Assembly (NCBI RefSeq): GCF_020539525.1
Contig: NZ_JACDXX010000001.1
Location: 186,001 to 250,000 of the forward strand
Length of the DNA: 64,000 nt
Direction: 5' to 3'
Origin: Pseudogemmobacter faecipullorum
GTDB lineage: Bacteria; Pseudomonadota; Alphaproteobacteria; Rhodobacterales; Rhodobacteraceae
In this document: piece after piece, positions 47,700 through 58,146 of the stretch
Layout of the letters: every line of letters begins with the position of its first letter
Position numbering within the stretch: the first letter of the stretch is position 1
The notes under the pieces: model-generated
The model's input: only the letters and a program-made list of their open reading frames with translations
The model's database searches: none
Told to the model about the DNA's origin: nothing
Made by a program: the position numbers and the translations under genes

Positions 47700-49417
47700 G
47701 GGCTGCAACCGATCAGCGCCTGCCAGCGCGGGTTATCATCCGAGAGATGGCGCAAAGCCCCCCAGCTGCCATATTTCCCAGGGGTAAAGACGCTGCCGTA
47801 ATGCAGGAAAGGCGCATCGGAGACCGCTTTCCAGCCCTCGAGCAATTCGGTGTAAAGCCTGCCCATCCCGGGCGAATAGTTCAGCTCGGTGAAGAACTGA
47901 ACCATTTCAGCATCCTCCATCACCGGACCGATCGGCGTGACATGGGTGCCGCCCTCATACATCACCAGCGCGAGGTCATGCCCGGCTGCCACCCGGGCAT
48001 GATAGGGGAATAAAGTGCCGGTCACAAAGCCGAGGCTTTCCTCAAATTCACCGGAAAGCGCGCCGTCGCGCAGCTCGCTCTCCGCCAGTTCACCCGCCAG
48101 AGCAAAGCCATGCCGGCTCACCCAGGCCTCGAGCGGGGCGCCGGTCAGGCCCAGCGCCCCGGCCTGATCCCTTGCTTCTGCCCGTGACTGCGCCAGCCAG
48201 GACCGGATCAGCGCATCACGATCCTCATAGCCCAGCTTGCCCTGAAAATAGCCGGTGATGGCATAGGCATCAAAGCTCTCATAGGGCGGCGCCCCCCCCT
48301 CCTTGCGGATCGGTTCTGGGTCGAGGATCTGCTCCTCCAGCCCGCGCCAGCCGGTCTGGGTGGCAATCACCCGCACCAGCCGCTCCGGGGGCAAAGCCTC
48401 AGACCAGAGCGCCATCACTTCGGCGGCGCGCAAAGCGTAATAACTGACCCAGGCCCCGCCCTCGCCCCAGCGCGCCTTTGCCTGTTCATCGGCCCAGCGC
48501 GCCTGGTCAAACTGCCAGTTCCAGACCTCATTCGAGAATTCCGCCCAGAGTTTCAGCTCCGGATCCAGATCGCGTGCCACCACCGCCGCCATCTCGCGCA
48601 CCAGCGCATCCGAGGCCAGATGCGGCACCGTGATCCAGGGATCGGCCTGCAGCCGGTTGGCAAGGCTGATCGCCACTTCCAGCGGCACTCCGGCCTCGCC
48701 CGCCCAGGTATAGTCCGAGGCCAGGGGCCGGTCCTGCGGCGCGCTGAGGCGCGCATTATTGGTCGCCATCCAGTCCATGAAGCGCAGCAGTTTCGTACCT
48801 TCCATCCGGGCAAGGAAATCAGGATTAAAGATCTCGCCCTGGGCCAGCAAATCGGCGCGAGCGGCCTTTACCACCCGGATACGGCGGATCGGATCCTGCG
48901 CATCAATCGCGGTGATGCGGAAATCAACCATGCCCTCACCCGGACTGTAGCTGAAGCCAAGCCCACCGGCTTCGGGGGCAATATCACGGGCCGCGCCATG
49001 CATCTCAATCTGGCCCTGCCCCTCCCAGAGCACCAGATAGCGCCCCGCCATATCCACCGCCCCCCCGGGCAGATCGGTCAGGAACAAAGTACCGATCGAG
49101 CCAAGCCCTTCCGGGATGCGCCGGGGCCAGCCCTCGTCATCGAGCACCCCTGCGGCGCGCAGCCCCGCCTCATCCATACCGCCCCATTCGCCGGGGCGAT
49201 GGCCGATCCAGGGCCGGGCGGTTTTCATCACATCAAGGAAGGGCTGTTCGGGCGACCAGTCATGCACCCCCATCAGACCAAAGCCGAGGTCTGGATTGCT
49301 GATCTTTGCAAAACCCGCTGCCGCTGCCGGTGTCCCGCTTTCCTGCCCCGGTGCCGCAACCGGCAGGATGAGGCCCAGCGCCAGGATGAGTGTTTTCAGG
49401 GCTGTGCTGAACCGCAT
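47693..49417 (-). CDS. Secreted glycoside-hydrolase-like protein of the exopolysaccharide locus
   Basis: A 574-residue exported protein with a Sec signal peptide (LKTLILALGLILPVAAPGQ). The motif WAEFSNEVWNWQ (Asn296-Glu297) is the clan GH-A acid/base pattern, and VMYEGGTH near residue 487 could hold the nucleophile Glu, so a TIM-barrel glycosidase acting on the polymer is plausible. I recall relatives annotated only as hypothetical or cellulose-binding. It is 11 bases after an SGNH-like gene and coupled to the GT2 gene after it, within one minus-strand unit. Confidence 0.75.
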   Translation of the reverse strand: MRFSTALKTLILALGLILPVAAPGQESGTPAAAAGFAKISNPDLGFGLMGVHDWSPEQPFLDVMKTARPWIGHRPGEWGGMDEAGLRAAGVLDDEGWPRRIPEGLGSIGTLFLTDLPGGAVDMAGRYLVLWEGQGQIEMHGAARDIAPEAGGLGFSYSPGEGMVDFRITAIDAQDPIRRIRVVKAARADLLAQGEIFNPDFLARMEGTKLLRFMDWMATNNARLSAPQDRPLASDYTWAGEAGVPLEVAISLANRLQADPWITVPHLASDALVREMAAVVARDLDPELKLWAEFSNEVWNWQFDQARWADEQAKARWGEGGAWVSYYALRAAEVMALWSEALPPERLVRVIATQTGWRGLEEQILDPEPIRKEGGAPPYESFDAYAITGYFQGKLGYEDRDALIRSWLAQSRAEARDQAGALGLTGAPLEAWVSRHGFALAGELAESELRDGALSGEFEESLGFVTGTLFPYHARVAAGHDLALVMYEGGTHVTPIGPVMEDAEMVQFFTELNYSPGMGRLYTELLEGWKAVSDAPFLHYGSVFTPGKYGSWGALRHLSDDNPRWQALIGCSPC

Positions 49418-49428
49418 CCCGCTCTCCC

Positions 49429-50376
49429 TCAGCCTGGCCCGGCGCTGACACCGGTCAGCGGCAGCGAGGTCACCACCTGCCAGACCAGCCGCTGCATGGC
49501 GAGGGCGGCGGCGGCCTCAGGCGCTTTCGCCGGGCTGCCATCGGCGCGGTTCAGCGCGAAGGGCAGACCTTCGGGCGAGCGACCCCGGATCACCGCATAA
49601 TGGGTCAGCGCCATCAGATAGGCGCCGCTGTCATTGAAATGGATCTGATCGCTGAACAGATCCGCGGCGCTGCCATAGCCCGGGATCTCCCCCCTGGCGG
49701 CGGCAGCCTCAAAGGCCAGCATCACCTGTCCGCCCGGGATCAGCCGCACCGGCCCGGCACCCTCCTGCAAAGTGGCGCGCAAGAGCACCCCCTCCCACAG
49801 CGCCGGAAGATCCGCGCGGATCCGCCCGCTCCAGCCGCCAGCCAGCTGAGCCGATAGCGCGCGGTCATGCCAGGTCTCATAGAGATAGATCCTGGCATCG
49901 GGCCGGGCCGCACGGATGCGGGTCACCCAGGCCTGAAACACCGCCGCACTGTCGTGGTAGCGGATCGCATCGCCCAGATCGACCATCTCGGTCAGCACCA
50001 CCACCGGATAATCCGCACTGTCGATCGCCTCTCCCGCCGGGCGGAAGGCCGGGCTGGTATTTTCTTCAGCAAAACCGGGCACCTCGCCCTGCAGATGCTG
50101 GTTCAGGCTCGCGCCCCAGCCCAGCTGGCTGTTCCAGCCATGGCCCGACAGCTGGGCCAGCATGGCGGGCATATCGCGCCCGACCAGCGAATGACCAAGG
50201 TGGTAGACCTGCAGCGCCCCCTCCGAAGGCATGGCGGGCGGATAATAGCGGGCGATCTCAGCCGCGCTGAGCGCCTCTCCTGTCACCGGGGCCGCCCCAC
50301 GCCAGGAGCGCAGCACCAGCGCCGCTGCCACCACAACCAGCCCCAAGACCAGTCCTGCCCAGATCCCTGGTCTCAC
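49429..50376 (-). CDS. Membrane-anchored SGNH/GDSL-like hydrolase or acyltransferase
   Basis: A 315-residue protein with an N-terminal membrane helix (GIWAGLVLGLVVVAAALVL) and a periplasmic domain. The GHSLVGRDMP segment gives the SGNH nucleophile Ser, and FSDQIHFNDSGAYLMAL gives the D-x2-H pair. Enzymes of this type add or remove acetyl groups on bacterial polysaccharides (AlgJ/AlgX-like); which it does here is not clear. GTG at 50374-50376 is supported by a GGAGGGGG site and is preferred to a start at 50430. Confidence 0.75.
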   Translation of the reverse strand: MRPGIWAGLVLGLVVVAAALVLRSWRGAAPVTGEALSAAEIARYYPPAMPSEGALQVYHLGHSLVGRDMPAMLAQLSGHGWNSQLGWGASLNQHLQGEVPGFAEENTSPAFRPAGEAIDSADYPVVVLTEMVDLGDAIRYHDSAAVFQAWVTRIRAARPDARIYLYETWHDRALSAQLAGGWSGRIRADLPALWEGVLLRATLQEGAGPVRLIPGGQVMLAFEAAAARGEIPGYGSAADLFSDQIHFNDSGAYLMALTHYAVIRGRSPEGLPFALNRADGSPAKAPEAAAALAMQRLVWQVVTSLPLTGVSAGPG

Positions 50377-50518
50377 CCTGCCCCCTCCCCGTAAAGCCGG
50401 TGTCACGCTTTGCGCTTCCGCCCTTAGCACAGCCTTTTGAAAATTTCGCCCCTTTCAGCGCCAGGTCGCGCCGGATTGCGGTGCCGCTTGCGACGATTGT
50501 TACCGCCGGGTCTGATGA

Positions 50519-50533
50519 CAGTCGCTGCGACTG
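50519..50533. promoter_or_regulatory. Perfect 15-bp palindrome in a divergent promoter region
   Basis: CAGTCGC-T-GCGACTG lies between the divergent SGNH-like and heparinase-like genes (50377-50621), about 90 bases before the GTG of the latter and 140 before the former. Position and symmetry suit a repressor or activator site. Confidence 0.45.
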
Positions 50534-50621
50534 GCGCTATTCTGTCAGCCGACTTCGGGGCAACAATCCGGAGTGTGACGAAGCCGGGCACAGCCGGGCC
50601 AGACGGAAAGGGCAGTCGAGC

Positions 50622-52346
50622 GTGTTACGCGTCTTCGGATCAGGTCGCTTTGAGCGGCTGGCGAATCGCTATGCCGCCCGCGCCGCGCGCCGGGTGCCCG
50701 GGGCGACGGCCTTTATCGCACCGCCCGAGCCGCGCTCGATCGGCCTCTATGCCCGGGGCAAACAGATCCTTGCCGGCAATCTGCTGCTGGCCGGTCATCT
50801 GGCCGAGGCCCCCGGGGTTGAGATCTGGGATATTCCCTCTGCCGATCCCGCTTTCATCGCCGAGGCCCAGGGCTATGCCTGGCTTGAGGATCTGGCCGCG
50901 CTTGGCACCGCCCCGGCCCGCAGGCTGGCCCAGGACTGGACCCGTTCCTGGATCCGCCGCTACAGCTCCGGCGAGGGGCCGGGCTGGACCCCGGACCTGA
51001 CCGGGCGGCGGCTGATCCGCTGGATCCATCATGGCCTCTTCCTGCTTTCGGGCGAGGATAAGCCAGCTCAGGATGCTTTCTTCCTCGCCCTTGCCCGGCA
51101 GACCGGATTTCTCGCCCGGCGCGCCCATGCCGCGCGGCCCGGCCTGCCCCGGTTTGAGGCGCTGATCGGCCTGCTTTATGCTGCTTTGTCGCTCAGGGGG
51201 ATGGAGCACCACAGCCAGGCCGCCATCACCGGCCTTGCCGCTGAATGCGAACATCAGATCAGCGACAGCGGCGCGATTGCCAACCGCAACCCCGAAGAGC
51301 TGCTCGAAATCCTGACCCTGCTCACCTGGGCAAAGTCTGGCCTCCAGGATGCGGACCTGCCCTGTCCCCCCGAACTCAGCGAGGCGATTGACCGGATCGC
51401 CCCCTGCCTGCGGGCCCTGCGCCATGCCGATGGCGGGCTGGCCCGGTTTCATGGTGGTGGCACCGGGGCCGAAGGGCGGCTTGACCAGGCGCTGGCCGCC
51501 TCGCAGGTGCAGCCGCCGCCCGGCCATATCACCCTTGCCATGGGCTTTGCCCGGCTTTCGGCCGGTCGCAGCTCGCTGATCCTTGATGCCGCCGATCCGC
51601 CCTCACAAAGCGCGCCGCGCCAGGCCCATGCCTCAACGGCCGCCTTTGAGCTGACCTCGGGGCGGCGGCCTCTGGTGGTGAACTGCGGCTCGGGCCTGCC
51701 CTTTGGCCCGGACTGGGGCCTGGCGGGGCGGGCCAGCCAGTCGCATTCCACCCTCGCGCTCAGCGGCATGTCCTCCTCGCGCTTCAGCCTTGCCGGATCA
51801 GGGCTGCTGGATGATTACGCCCGCGTCTCGGATCTGCATCTCGAAAGCGAGAATGGCGCGCTGGTGCGGCTGTCGCATGACGGCTGGCAGGCGAGCCATG
51901 GCCTGATCTGCAGCCGCGAGTTGCAGCTTTCCGCCGATGGGCGGCGTCTGAGCGGCACCGATGACCTCTATGCCAGCACCAAGGAGGGCCAGGCCCGGAT
52001 GCAGAGCCAGCTGGAACGGGCTGGCACAGCCGGAATCGCTTTTGCCATCCGCTTTCATCTGCATCCCGATGTCGATGCGACCCTCGACATGGGCGGTTCT
52101 GCGGTTTCGATAGAGCTGCGCTCGGGTGAGATCTGGGTTTTCCGCCATGATGGCTACGCCTCGCTGGCGCTGGAACCCTCGGTCTATCTCGAAAAGGGCC
52201 GGCTGAAGCCACGACCGGCGCGGCAAATTGTGCTTTCCTGCCAGGCACGGGGCTTTGCGACCAGGATCGGCTGGACCTTGGCAAAAGCACAGGATACTCC
52301 GCTGGCAATCCGCGACCTGGACCGCGATGAGCCGGTCCCTATCTGA
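50622..52346 (+). CDS. Heparinase II/III-family protein
   Basis: A 574-residue protein with an alpha-helical toroid-like N-terminal half ([33 protein letters not shown]) and a beta-sandwich C-terminal half ([37 protein letters not shown]). Homologues directly upstream of purH are common in Rhodobacterales. Substrate is unknown; the neighbourhood with an exopolysaccharide locus may be coincidental. The GTG at 50622 has AAGGG upstream. Ends 19 bases before purH, so probably the same transcript. Confidence 0.85.
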   Translation: MLRVFGSGRFERLANRYAARAARRVPGATAFIAPPEPRSIGLYARGKQILAGNLLLAGHLAEAPGVEIWDIPSADPAFIAEAQGYAWLEDLAALGTAPARRLAQDWTRSWIRRYSSGEGPGWTPDLTGRRLIRWIHHGLFLLSGEDKPAQDAFFLALARQTGFLARRAHAARPGLPRFEALIGLLYAALSLRGMEHHSQAAITGLAAECEHQISDSGAIANRNPEELLEILTLLTWAKSGLQDADLPCPPELSEAIDRIAPCLRALRHADGGLARFHGGGTGAEGRLDQALAASQVQPPPGHITLAMGFARLSAGRSSLILDAADPPSQSAPRQAHASTAAFELTSGRRPLVVNCGSGLPFGPDWGLAGRASQSHSTLALSGMSSSRFSLAGSGLLDDYARVSDLHLESENGALVRLSHDGWQASHGLICSRELQLSADGRRLSGTDDLYASTKEGQARMQSQLERAGTAGIAFAIRFHLHPDVDATLDMGGSAVSIELRSGEIWVFRHDGYASLALEPSVYLEKGRLKPRPARQIVLSCQARGFATRIGWTLAKAQDTPLAIRDLDRDEPVPI

Positions 52347-52365
52347 CAAGCCAGCCGGAGGCCTA

Positions 52366-53979
52366 ATGTCTATCGCCGCCCCTTCATCCTCTGCCCCAAC
52401 ATCGCCGCTTGCGATCCGCCGCGCGCTGATCTCGGTCTCGGATAAAACCGGACTGCTGGATTTTGCCCGTGCGCTGCATGAAAAGGGCACGGAGCTGCTG
52501 TCGACCGGCGGCACCGCAAAGGCCCTGCGCGAGGCAGGCCTGCCGGTGCGCGATGTGGCCGAACTGACCGGCTTCCCGGAAATGATGGATGGCCGCGTCA
52601 AGACGCTGCATCCGATGGTGCATGGCGGCCTGCTGGCTCTGCGCGACAATACCGATCACCAGGCGGCGGTGCGCGAGCATAATATTGCCGAGATCGATCT
52701 GCTGGTGGTGAACCTCTACCCGTTTGAGGAAACCGTGGCCAAAGGCGCCGATTACGCCACCTCGGTCGAGAATATCGACATCGGCGGACCGGCGATGATC
52801 CGCGCCGCGGCCAAGAACCACGCTTTCGTCGCCGTCGTGACGGATACCGAGGATTACGCCGCAGTTCTGGCCGAAGTTGAGGCCAATGGCGGCACGACCT
52901 ATGCCTTCCGCCAGCGCCTTGCCCTGACCGCCTATTCCCGCACCGCCGCCTATGACACGGCGGTCTCGGCCTGGATGGCGAAAGCGCTGGAGGTTGAGGC
53001 GCCGCGCTACCGCTCCTTCGCCGGGAAACTGGCCCAGGGCCTGCGCTATGGCGAGAACCCGCATCAGAAAGCCGCTTTCTATACCGATGGCTCGGCGCGT
53101 CCCGGCGTTGCCACTGCGCAGCAATGGCAGGGCAAAGAGCTGTCCTATAACAATATCAATGATACCGATGCCGCCTTTGAGCTGGTCTCGGAATTTGCCG
53201 GCAAAGGCCCGGCCTGCGCCATTATCAAACATGCCAATCCCTGCGGCGTCGGCGAAGGTGCTACCCTGCTTGAGGCCTATCAGCGCGCCTATCGCTGCGA
53301 CACCACCTCGGCTTTCGGCGGTATTGTGGCCCTGAACCAGCCGCTCGACAAAGCCACGGCGGAAGAGATCGTCAAAATTTTCACCGAGGTGGTGATTGCC
53401 CCGGGCGCGTCAGAGGAGGCCAAAGCGGTCTTTGCGGCGAAAAAGAACCTGCGTCTGCTGACCACCGATTCCCTCGCCGATCCGGCAAAGGGCACCACCT
53501 CCTTCCGGCAGGTTGCGGGCGGCTTCCTCGTCCAGGACAGTGATATCGACAGCGTGAGCCGCGAAAGCCTGAAAGTGGTGACGAAGCGCGCCCCTTCCGA
53601 GGCCGAGCTGAATGACCTGCTCTTCGCCTGGAAAGTCGCGAAACATGTCAAATCCAACGCCATTGTCTATGTCAGAGACGGCGCTACCGTCGGCATTGGT
53701 GCCGGGCAGATGAGCCGCGTTGACAGCACCATGATCGGCGCGCGCAAAGCTGCTGAGATTGCCACGAATGAAGGCCTCTCTGAAAGCCCGGCCATTGGCT
53801 CGGTGGCGGCATCGGACGCTTTCTTCCCCTTCGCTGACGGGATCGAGGTCCTGGCGGCGAATGGCGTCAAGGCCATCATCCAGCCCGGCGGCTCGATGAA
53901 AGACCAGGATGTGATCGATGCGGCAGACCGCCTCGGCCTTGCCATGGTCTTCACCGGCCAGCGTCACTTCCGGCACTGA
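52366..53979 (+). CDS. purH: Bifunctional AICAR transformylase/IMP cyclohydrolase PurH
   Basis: Last two steps of de novo IMP synthesis. The N-terminal MGS-like cyclohydrolase domain begins [17 protein letters not shown], with [10 protein letters not shown] and [15 protein letters not shown]. The C-terminal transformylase domain has [14 protein letters not shown], the KHANPCGVG active-site loop and FFPFADGIE near the end. 537 residues; ATG at 52366 follows CCGGAGG. lspA begins one base after its stop. Confidence 0.98.
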   Translation: MSIAAPSSSAPTSPLAIRRALISVSDKTGLLDFARALHEKGTELLSTGGTAKALREAGLPVRDVAELTGFPEMMDGRVKTLHPMVHGGLLALRDNTDHQAAVREHNIAEIDLLVVNLYPFEETVAKGADYATSVENIDIGGPAMIRAAAKNHAFVAVVTDTEDYAAVLAEVEANGGTTYAFRQRLALTAYSRTAAYDTAVSAWMAKALEVEAPRYRSFAGKLAQGLRYGENPHQKAAFYTDGSARPGVATAQQWQGKELSYNNINDTDAAFELVSEFAGKGPACAIIKHANPCGVGEGATLLEAYQRAYRCDTTSAFGGIVALNQPLDKATAEEIVKIFTEVVIAPGASEEAKAVFAAKKNLRLLTTDSLADPAKGTTSFRQVAGGFLVQDSDIDSVSRESLKVVTKRAPSEAELNDLLFAWKVAKHVKSNAIVYVRDGATVGIGAGQMSRVDSTMIGARKAAEIATNEGLSESPAIGSVAASDAFFPFADGIEVLAANGVKAIIQPGGSMKDQDVIDAADRLGLAMVFTGQRHFRH

Positions 53980-53980
53980 T

Positions 53981-54460
53981 ATGCGGATCGCAGCCCTTAC
54001 CGCTCTGACCACTTTCGGCCTCGACCAGGCGTCTAAAATCGCAGTGGTGCAGGGGCTAGACCTGATCAATCGCGGCCAGATGGATATCTGGCCGCCCTTC
54101 CTGACCTTCCGCATGGCCTGGAATCAGGGCATCAACTTTGGCCTCTTTGCCGGCCAGACCGAAGCCATCCGCTGGGGGATCATTGTCGTCTCGCTGGTGA
54201 TCTCGGCCTGGGTCTGGCTCTGGGTGCGCAAAACCGCGCCGGGACGCTGGGCCCAGATCTCGGCCGGATTGCTGGTCGGCGGTGCCCTCGGCAATGTGAT
54301 CGACCGGCTCTGGTACGGAGCCGTGGCCGATTTCCTGAACATGTCCTGCTGCGGCTTTGAAAACCCCTATGCTTTCAATGTTGCGGATATTGCGATTTTT
54401 GCCGGTGCCGCCGGGCTGGTGCTGTTCACCGGCAAGGGCGCGGGGCCGCAGAAAGCCTGA
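53981..54460 (+). CDS. lspA: Lipoprotein signal peptidase LspA (signal peptidase II)
   Basis: Inner-membrane aspartyl protease that removes signal peptides from lipidated prolipoproteins. Four membrane helices are seen in 159 residues. Catalytic aspartates lie in GNVIDRLWYGAVADFL and FNVADIAIF, the family's two blocks; NQGINFGLF is the conserved early loop. Sits directly behind purH and upstream of a lipoprotein gene. ATG at 53981. Confidence 0.96.
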   Translation: MRIAALTALTTFGLDQASKIAVVQGLDLINRGQMDIWPPFLTFRMAWNQGINFGLFAGQTEAIRWGIIVVSLVISAWVWLWVRKTAPGRWAQISAGLLVGGALGNVIDRLWYGAVADFLNMSCCGFENPYAFNVADIAIFAGAAGLVLFTGKGAGPQKA

Positions 54461-54471
54461 ACCCGGGCGCC

Positions 54472-54507
54472 GGATTCCCGCCCGGGCCACCTCCGGTCGG
54501 GAATTCC
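54472..54507 (+). terminator. Weak putative terminator after lspA
   Basis: ATTCCCG (from 54474) pairs with CGGGAAT (from 54498) across a long GC-rich loop, just after the lspA stop. No T-run follows, so it may be only an RNA-stabilising hairpin. Confidence 0.3.
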
Positions 54508-54591
54508 TGCGCCAAACACCCGTGACGTGAGCAATCTCATAGGCTAATACAGATGTCAGAGCAGACGCGAAGCAAAAGGCCGGGGACGAGA

Positions 54592-55176
54592 ATGCAGGCA
54601 AAAACAGGCCGGAGTGCTGTTGCGCTGGCGTTGACCCTTGTTGTCGCCGCCTGCAGTCCGCCCCTCGAGGGCGACCGCACGGATCTGATGCGGCTGCGCT
54701 CAAAAGACGGCCCCGATGAATTCGCCATTCTGCCGCCCAAAGCGCTGGAAATGCCGGGCGCGCTGAATGATCTGCCCCCGCCCACGCCTGGCGGCTCAAA
54801 CCGCACCGATCAGCGCCCGCTCGATGATGCGGTGATCGCGCTTGGTGGCAAGCCGGGCGCCGGCGGCGGCATTCCGGCGGCCGATGCTGCCATTGCCGGC
54901 CATACCGGGCGCTTTGGCACCGAAAGCGGCATCCGTGGTCAGCTGGCCGCAGATGATCTGACCTATCGTCAGAAACGTCCGGGCCGGGTGTTTGACCGTC
55001 TGTTTGGCAATAATTCCTATTATTCGGCCTATGAGAAACAGTCGCTCGATCAGCAGTCCGAGATCGAATACTGGCGGGCTCGCGGTCTTTTGACCCCCTC
55101 TGCGCCGCCACGCGGCTATGACAAAGAGGCCGAGGCTAAAGCCGCCCGGAAAAAAGCCAGAAAAACCGCTCCCTGA
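54592..55176 (+). CDS. DUF3035-type lipoprotein
   Basis: A 194-residue lipoprotein with signal ALALTLVVAAC (lipobox VAAC) and a mature part rich in Pro and Gly. The segment DGPDEFAILPPKALEMP is the signature I associate with DUF3035 proteins that follow lspA in Rhodobacterales. Function unknown; the tail is Lys/Ala/Arg-rich. ATG at 54592 gives a normal-length signal peptide, so it is preferred over 54553. Confidence 0.8.
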   Translation: MQAKTGRSAVALALTLVVAACSPPLEGDRTDLMRLRSKDGPDEFAILPPKALEMPGALNDLPPPTPGGSNRTDQRPLDDAVIALGGKPGAGGGIPAADAAIAGHTGRFGTESGIRGQLAADDLTYRQKRPGRVFDRLFGNNSYYSAYEKQSLDQQSEIEYWRARGLLTPSAPPRGYDKEAEAKAARKKARKTAP

Positions 55177-55264
55177 TCAGAAAGACCGGGGAGCGCCGGG
55201 TGCTGCCGCCTCAGGCGGGGCCCCTCTGGCGCTGCAAGCGCCCGAACAGCCTGTCGGAGGATCT

Positions 55265-56716
55265 ATGTCCCTGCTGAACCCCGTTGCCTGGCCTGTCCCT
55301 AAGGTGACACGCGGCCTTGCGGCGCGGCTTACCGCTGCGCTGCTGCTGATCACCCCGCTTGCTCAGGCCCTCGGGGCCTTTGCCGCCCATGCCGAAGCGG
55401 TCAGCAATTTCACCCTTGAGAACGGGCTGGAGGTGGTGGTGATTGAGGATCACCGCGCGCCGGTCGTGGTGCAGATGATCTGGTACCGCGCCGGGGCGGC
55501 AGATGAGCCTGCCGGAAAATCCGGCATCGCGCATTTCCTCGAACATCTGATGTTTAAGGGCACCGACAAGGTTCCGGCAGGCCGGTTCTCGGCCACGGTT
55601 GAGGATCATGGCGGTGATGACAATGCCTTCACCTCCTGGGATTACACCGCCTATTTCCAGCGCATCGCCGCCGACCGGCTGGAGCTGGTGATGGAGATGG
55701 AGGCCGACCGGATGCGCGGCCTGAAGATCGATGAGCCGGTGGTGCTGACCGAACGTCAGGTGATCCTGGAAGAGCGCGCCCAGCGCACCGACAGCGATCC
55801 CGGCGCGCTGCTGGGCGAGCAGATGCGGGCGGCGCAGTTTATGAACCATCGCTACGGCGTGCCGATCATCGGCTGGCGCCATGAGATCGCCGGGCTGACG
55901 CGCGCCGATGCCCTCGCCTGGTATGAGAAATATTATGCGCCGAATAATGCGATCCTGGTGATCGCCGGCGATGTGACCCCGGATCAGGTCCGCGTGCTGG
56001 CCGAAAAATATTACGGCCCGATCCGCCCCTCGGAAGGGATCACCCCGCGGCTGCGCCCCCAGGAACCGCCGCATCTGAGCGAGCGGCGCCTGACCTATGC
56101 CGATGAGCGGGTCTCGGATCCCTATGTCTACCGCAGCTATATCGCGCCTGAACGCAATCCCGGCGATCAGCGCAAGGCAGCGGCGCTGGCGATCCTGGCG
56201 CAGCTGCTTGGCGGCAGCGGCCAGACCTCGGTTCTGGCCCGCGCTTTGCAGTTTGACAGCCAGATCGCGATCTGGTCCTCGGCCTTTTATGATGGCGAGA
56301 CGATTGATGACGGCACCTTCGGCCTCTATGTCGTGCCGGCCCCTGGCGTAAGCCTGGGCGAGGCCGAGGCCGCCATGGACGAGGTGATCGCGAAATTCCT
56401 GATCGATGGCCCGGATCCGGCAGCATTCGAGCGGATCCGCACCCGGATCCGGGCTGCCGAAATCTATGCCCGCGATGATGCCCATGGCCTGGCGCGCCGC
56501 TACGGCGCCGAATTGTCGATCGGCCTTGGCATCGAGGATATCCGCGGCTTTACCGCCGTGCTCGACAGCATCACCATCGAAGAGGTGATGGCCGTCGCCC
56601 ATGAGGTGCTCGACCGGCGCAATGCCGTGACCGGCTGGCTGGAGCGGCCAGCCCAAGCCGCAGAGGCCGCGCCCGCCGGGCAGTCCCTTCCGGATCAGAC
56701 TGGAGCCGAGCCATGA
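55265..56716 (+). CDS. M16-family zinc metallopeptidase (catalytic partner)
   Basis: A 483-residue exported pitrilysin-type peptidase with an N-terminal signal segment (LTAALLLITPLAQALG). The inverted zinc motif is intact: HFLEHLMFKGT (H-x2-E-H), with the distal Glu in VILEERAQR. NGLEVVVIEDHRAPVV and WYRAGAADEP are standard early features. ATG at 55265 follows GGAGGATC. Overlaps the next gene by four bases; the two probably form a heterodimer like other bacterial M16B pairs. Confidence 0.93.
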   Translation: MSLLNPVAWPVPKVTRGLAARLTAALLLITPLAQALGAFAAHAEAVSNFTLENGLEVVVIEDHRAPVVVQMIWYRAGAADEPAGKSGIAHFLEHLMFKGTDKVPAGRFSATVEDHGGDDNAFTSWDYTAYFQRIAADRLELVMEMEADRMRGLKIDEPVVLTERQVILEERAQRTDSDPGALLGEQMRAAQFMNHRYGVPIIGWRHEIAGLTRADALAWYEKYYAPNNAILVIAGDVTPDQVRVLAEKYYGPIRPSEGITPRLRPQEPPHLSERRLTYADERVSDPYVYRSYIAPERNPGDQRKAAALAILAQLLGGSGQTSVLARALQFDSQIAIWSSAFYDGETIDDGTFGLYVVPAPGVSLGEAEAAMDEVIAKFLIDGPDPAAFERIRTRIRAAEIYARDDAHGLARRYGAELSIGLGIEDIRGFTAVLDSITIEEVMAVAHEVLDRRNAVTGWLERPAQAAEAAPAGQSLPDQTGAEP

Positions 56717-58026
56717 TTTTCCGTGCTTTTCTGACCGCCGCCGCGCTGCTTCTGCCCGGTCTGGCCAGGGCCGATATCCCGATCCGCGCAATCACCAGCC
56801 CGGGCGGGCTGACCGCCTGGCTGGTTGAGGATCACAATATCCCCTTCACCGCGCTGGAAATCCGCTTTCGCGGCGGCACCTCGCTGGATGCGAATGGCAA
56901 GCGTGGCGCGATCTATCTGATGTCGGGGCTGATCGAGGAAGGCGCTGGCGATCTCGACAGCCAGGGCTTTGCCGAGGCCCGCGATGATCTGGCCGCCTCC
57001 TATAGTTTCAATGCCTCGGCCGATGCGGTTGCGGTCTCGGCGCGTTTTCTCAGCGAGAACCGCGATCAGGCGGTGGATCTGCTGGCGCTGGCGCTGACGC
57101 AGCCGCGCTTTGACGAAGATGCCGTGGCACGGGTGCGCGAACAGGTGCTGGTCGGGCTGCGCGGCGATCAGAAAGACCCTTCCGCCATTGCCGGCGACCG
57201 CTTTGATGCGCTGGCCTATGGCGATCACCCCTATGCCAGCAGCTCAAAAGGCACGATTGCATCGGTCTCGGCCCTGACGCGCGAGGATATGATCGCCGCG
57301 CATCGGGTCAGCATGGCGCGCGATCAGGTCTATATTGCCGCCGCCGGGGATATTACCGGCGAGGAGCTGGGGCTTATCATCGACCGTCTGCTCGGCGATC
57401 TGCCTGAAAAGGGTGCGCCCCAGCCCGGGCCTGCGCCCTGGACCCTGCCGCCAGGGGTGACACTGGTCGATTTCCCCTCGCCGCAATCGGTGGTGACCTT
57501 TGGCCAGAAAGGCATCTCCCAGGAGGATCCCGATTTCTTCGCCGCCTATATCCTCAACGAGGTTCTGGGCGGCGGCCGGTTCTCGGCCCGGCTGATGACC
57601 GAAGTGCGTGACAAGCGCGGCCTGACCTATGGCATCGGTTCCTGGCTGATCGGCATGGATCATGCCGAGGCGCTGATGGGGCAGTTCTCGGCCTCGAATG
57701 ACAAGGTGGCCGAGGCGGTGGCGGTGGTGCGCCATGAATGGGCGAGGATCGCCGATGAGGGCATTACCGAACGCGAGCTGACCGATGCGAAGACCTATCT
57801 GACCGGGGCCTATCCGCTGCGCTTTGAGGGCAATGCGCCCATCGCCTCGCTGCTGGTGGGCATGCAGATGCAGGGCCTGCCGATTGATTACCCCAATACC
57901 CGCAATGCCAGGGTCGAGGCGGTGACTATGGCGGATGTGAAGCGGGTAGCGCGTGAGCTGTTTCGTGCCGGGGATCTGCAGTTCGTCATCGTTGGCCGCC
58001 CCGAAGGCATCACGGCCAGCCCCTGA
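56713..58026 (+). CDS. M16-family protein lacking the zinc site (non-catalytic partner)
   Basis: A 437-residue secreted M16 protein (signal LTAAALLLPGLARAD). Where its partner has HxxEH this one reads YLMSGLIEEGAG, so it cannot bind the catalytic zinc. It keeps the R-x-Y pair of substrate-binding subunits (DKRGLTYGIGSW). This matches the inactive subunit of M16B heterodimers. Overlapping ATGA start with the catalytic partner supports joint translation. Confidence 0.92.
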   Translation: MIFRAFLTAAALLLPGLARADIPIRAITSPGGLTAWLVEDHNIPFTALEIRFRGGTSLDANGKRGAIYLMSGLIEEGAGDLDSQGFAEARDDLAASYSFNASADAVAVSARFLSENRDQAVDLLALALTQPRFDEDAVARVREQVLVGLRGDQKDPSAIAGDRFDALAYGDHPYASSSKGTIASVSALTREDMIAAHRVSMARDQVYIAAAGDITGEELGLIIDRLLGDLPEKGAPQPGPAPWTLPPGVTLVDFPSPQSVVTFGQKGISQEDPDFFAAYILNEVLGGGRFSARLMTEVRDKRGLTYGIGSWLIGMDHAEALMGQFSASNDKVAEAVAVVRHEWARIADEGITERELTDAKTYLTGAYPLRFEGNAPIASLLVGMQMQGLPIDYPNTRNARVEAVTMADVKRVARELFRAGDLQFVIVGRPEGITASP

Positions 58027-58146
58027 TGGGCGGAGAGCCGCCCGGGCCGCCCTCTGCCCTGCAGGCGCGGCCCGGCGGTTTGCCACGGCAGGAACAAGTG
58101 CAGAACAGCCTTCCCCGACTCGGGGGGCTCTGCTAAATCTGGCGGC

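Noticed and set aside
55211-56791. A 526-codon minus-strand open frame opposite the M16 peptidase
   Set aside because: The plus-strand frame has the intact HxxEH motif and coupled downstream gene; the antisense one shows no domain.
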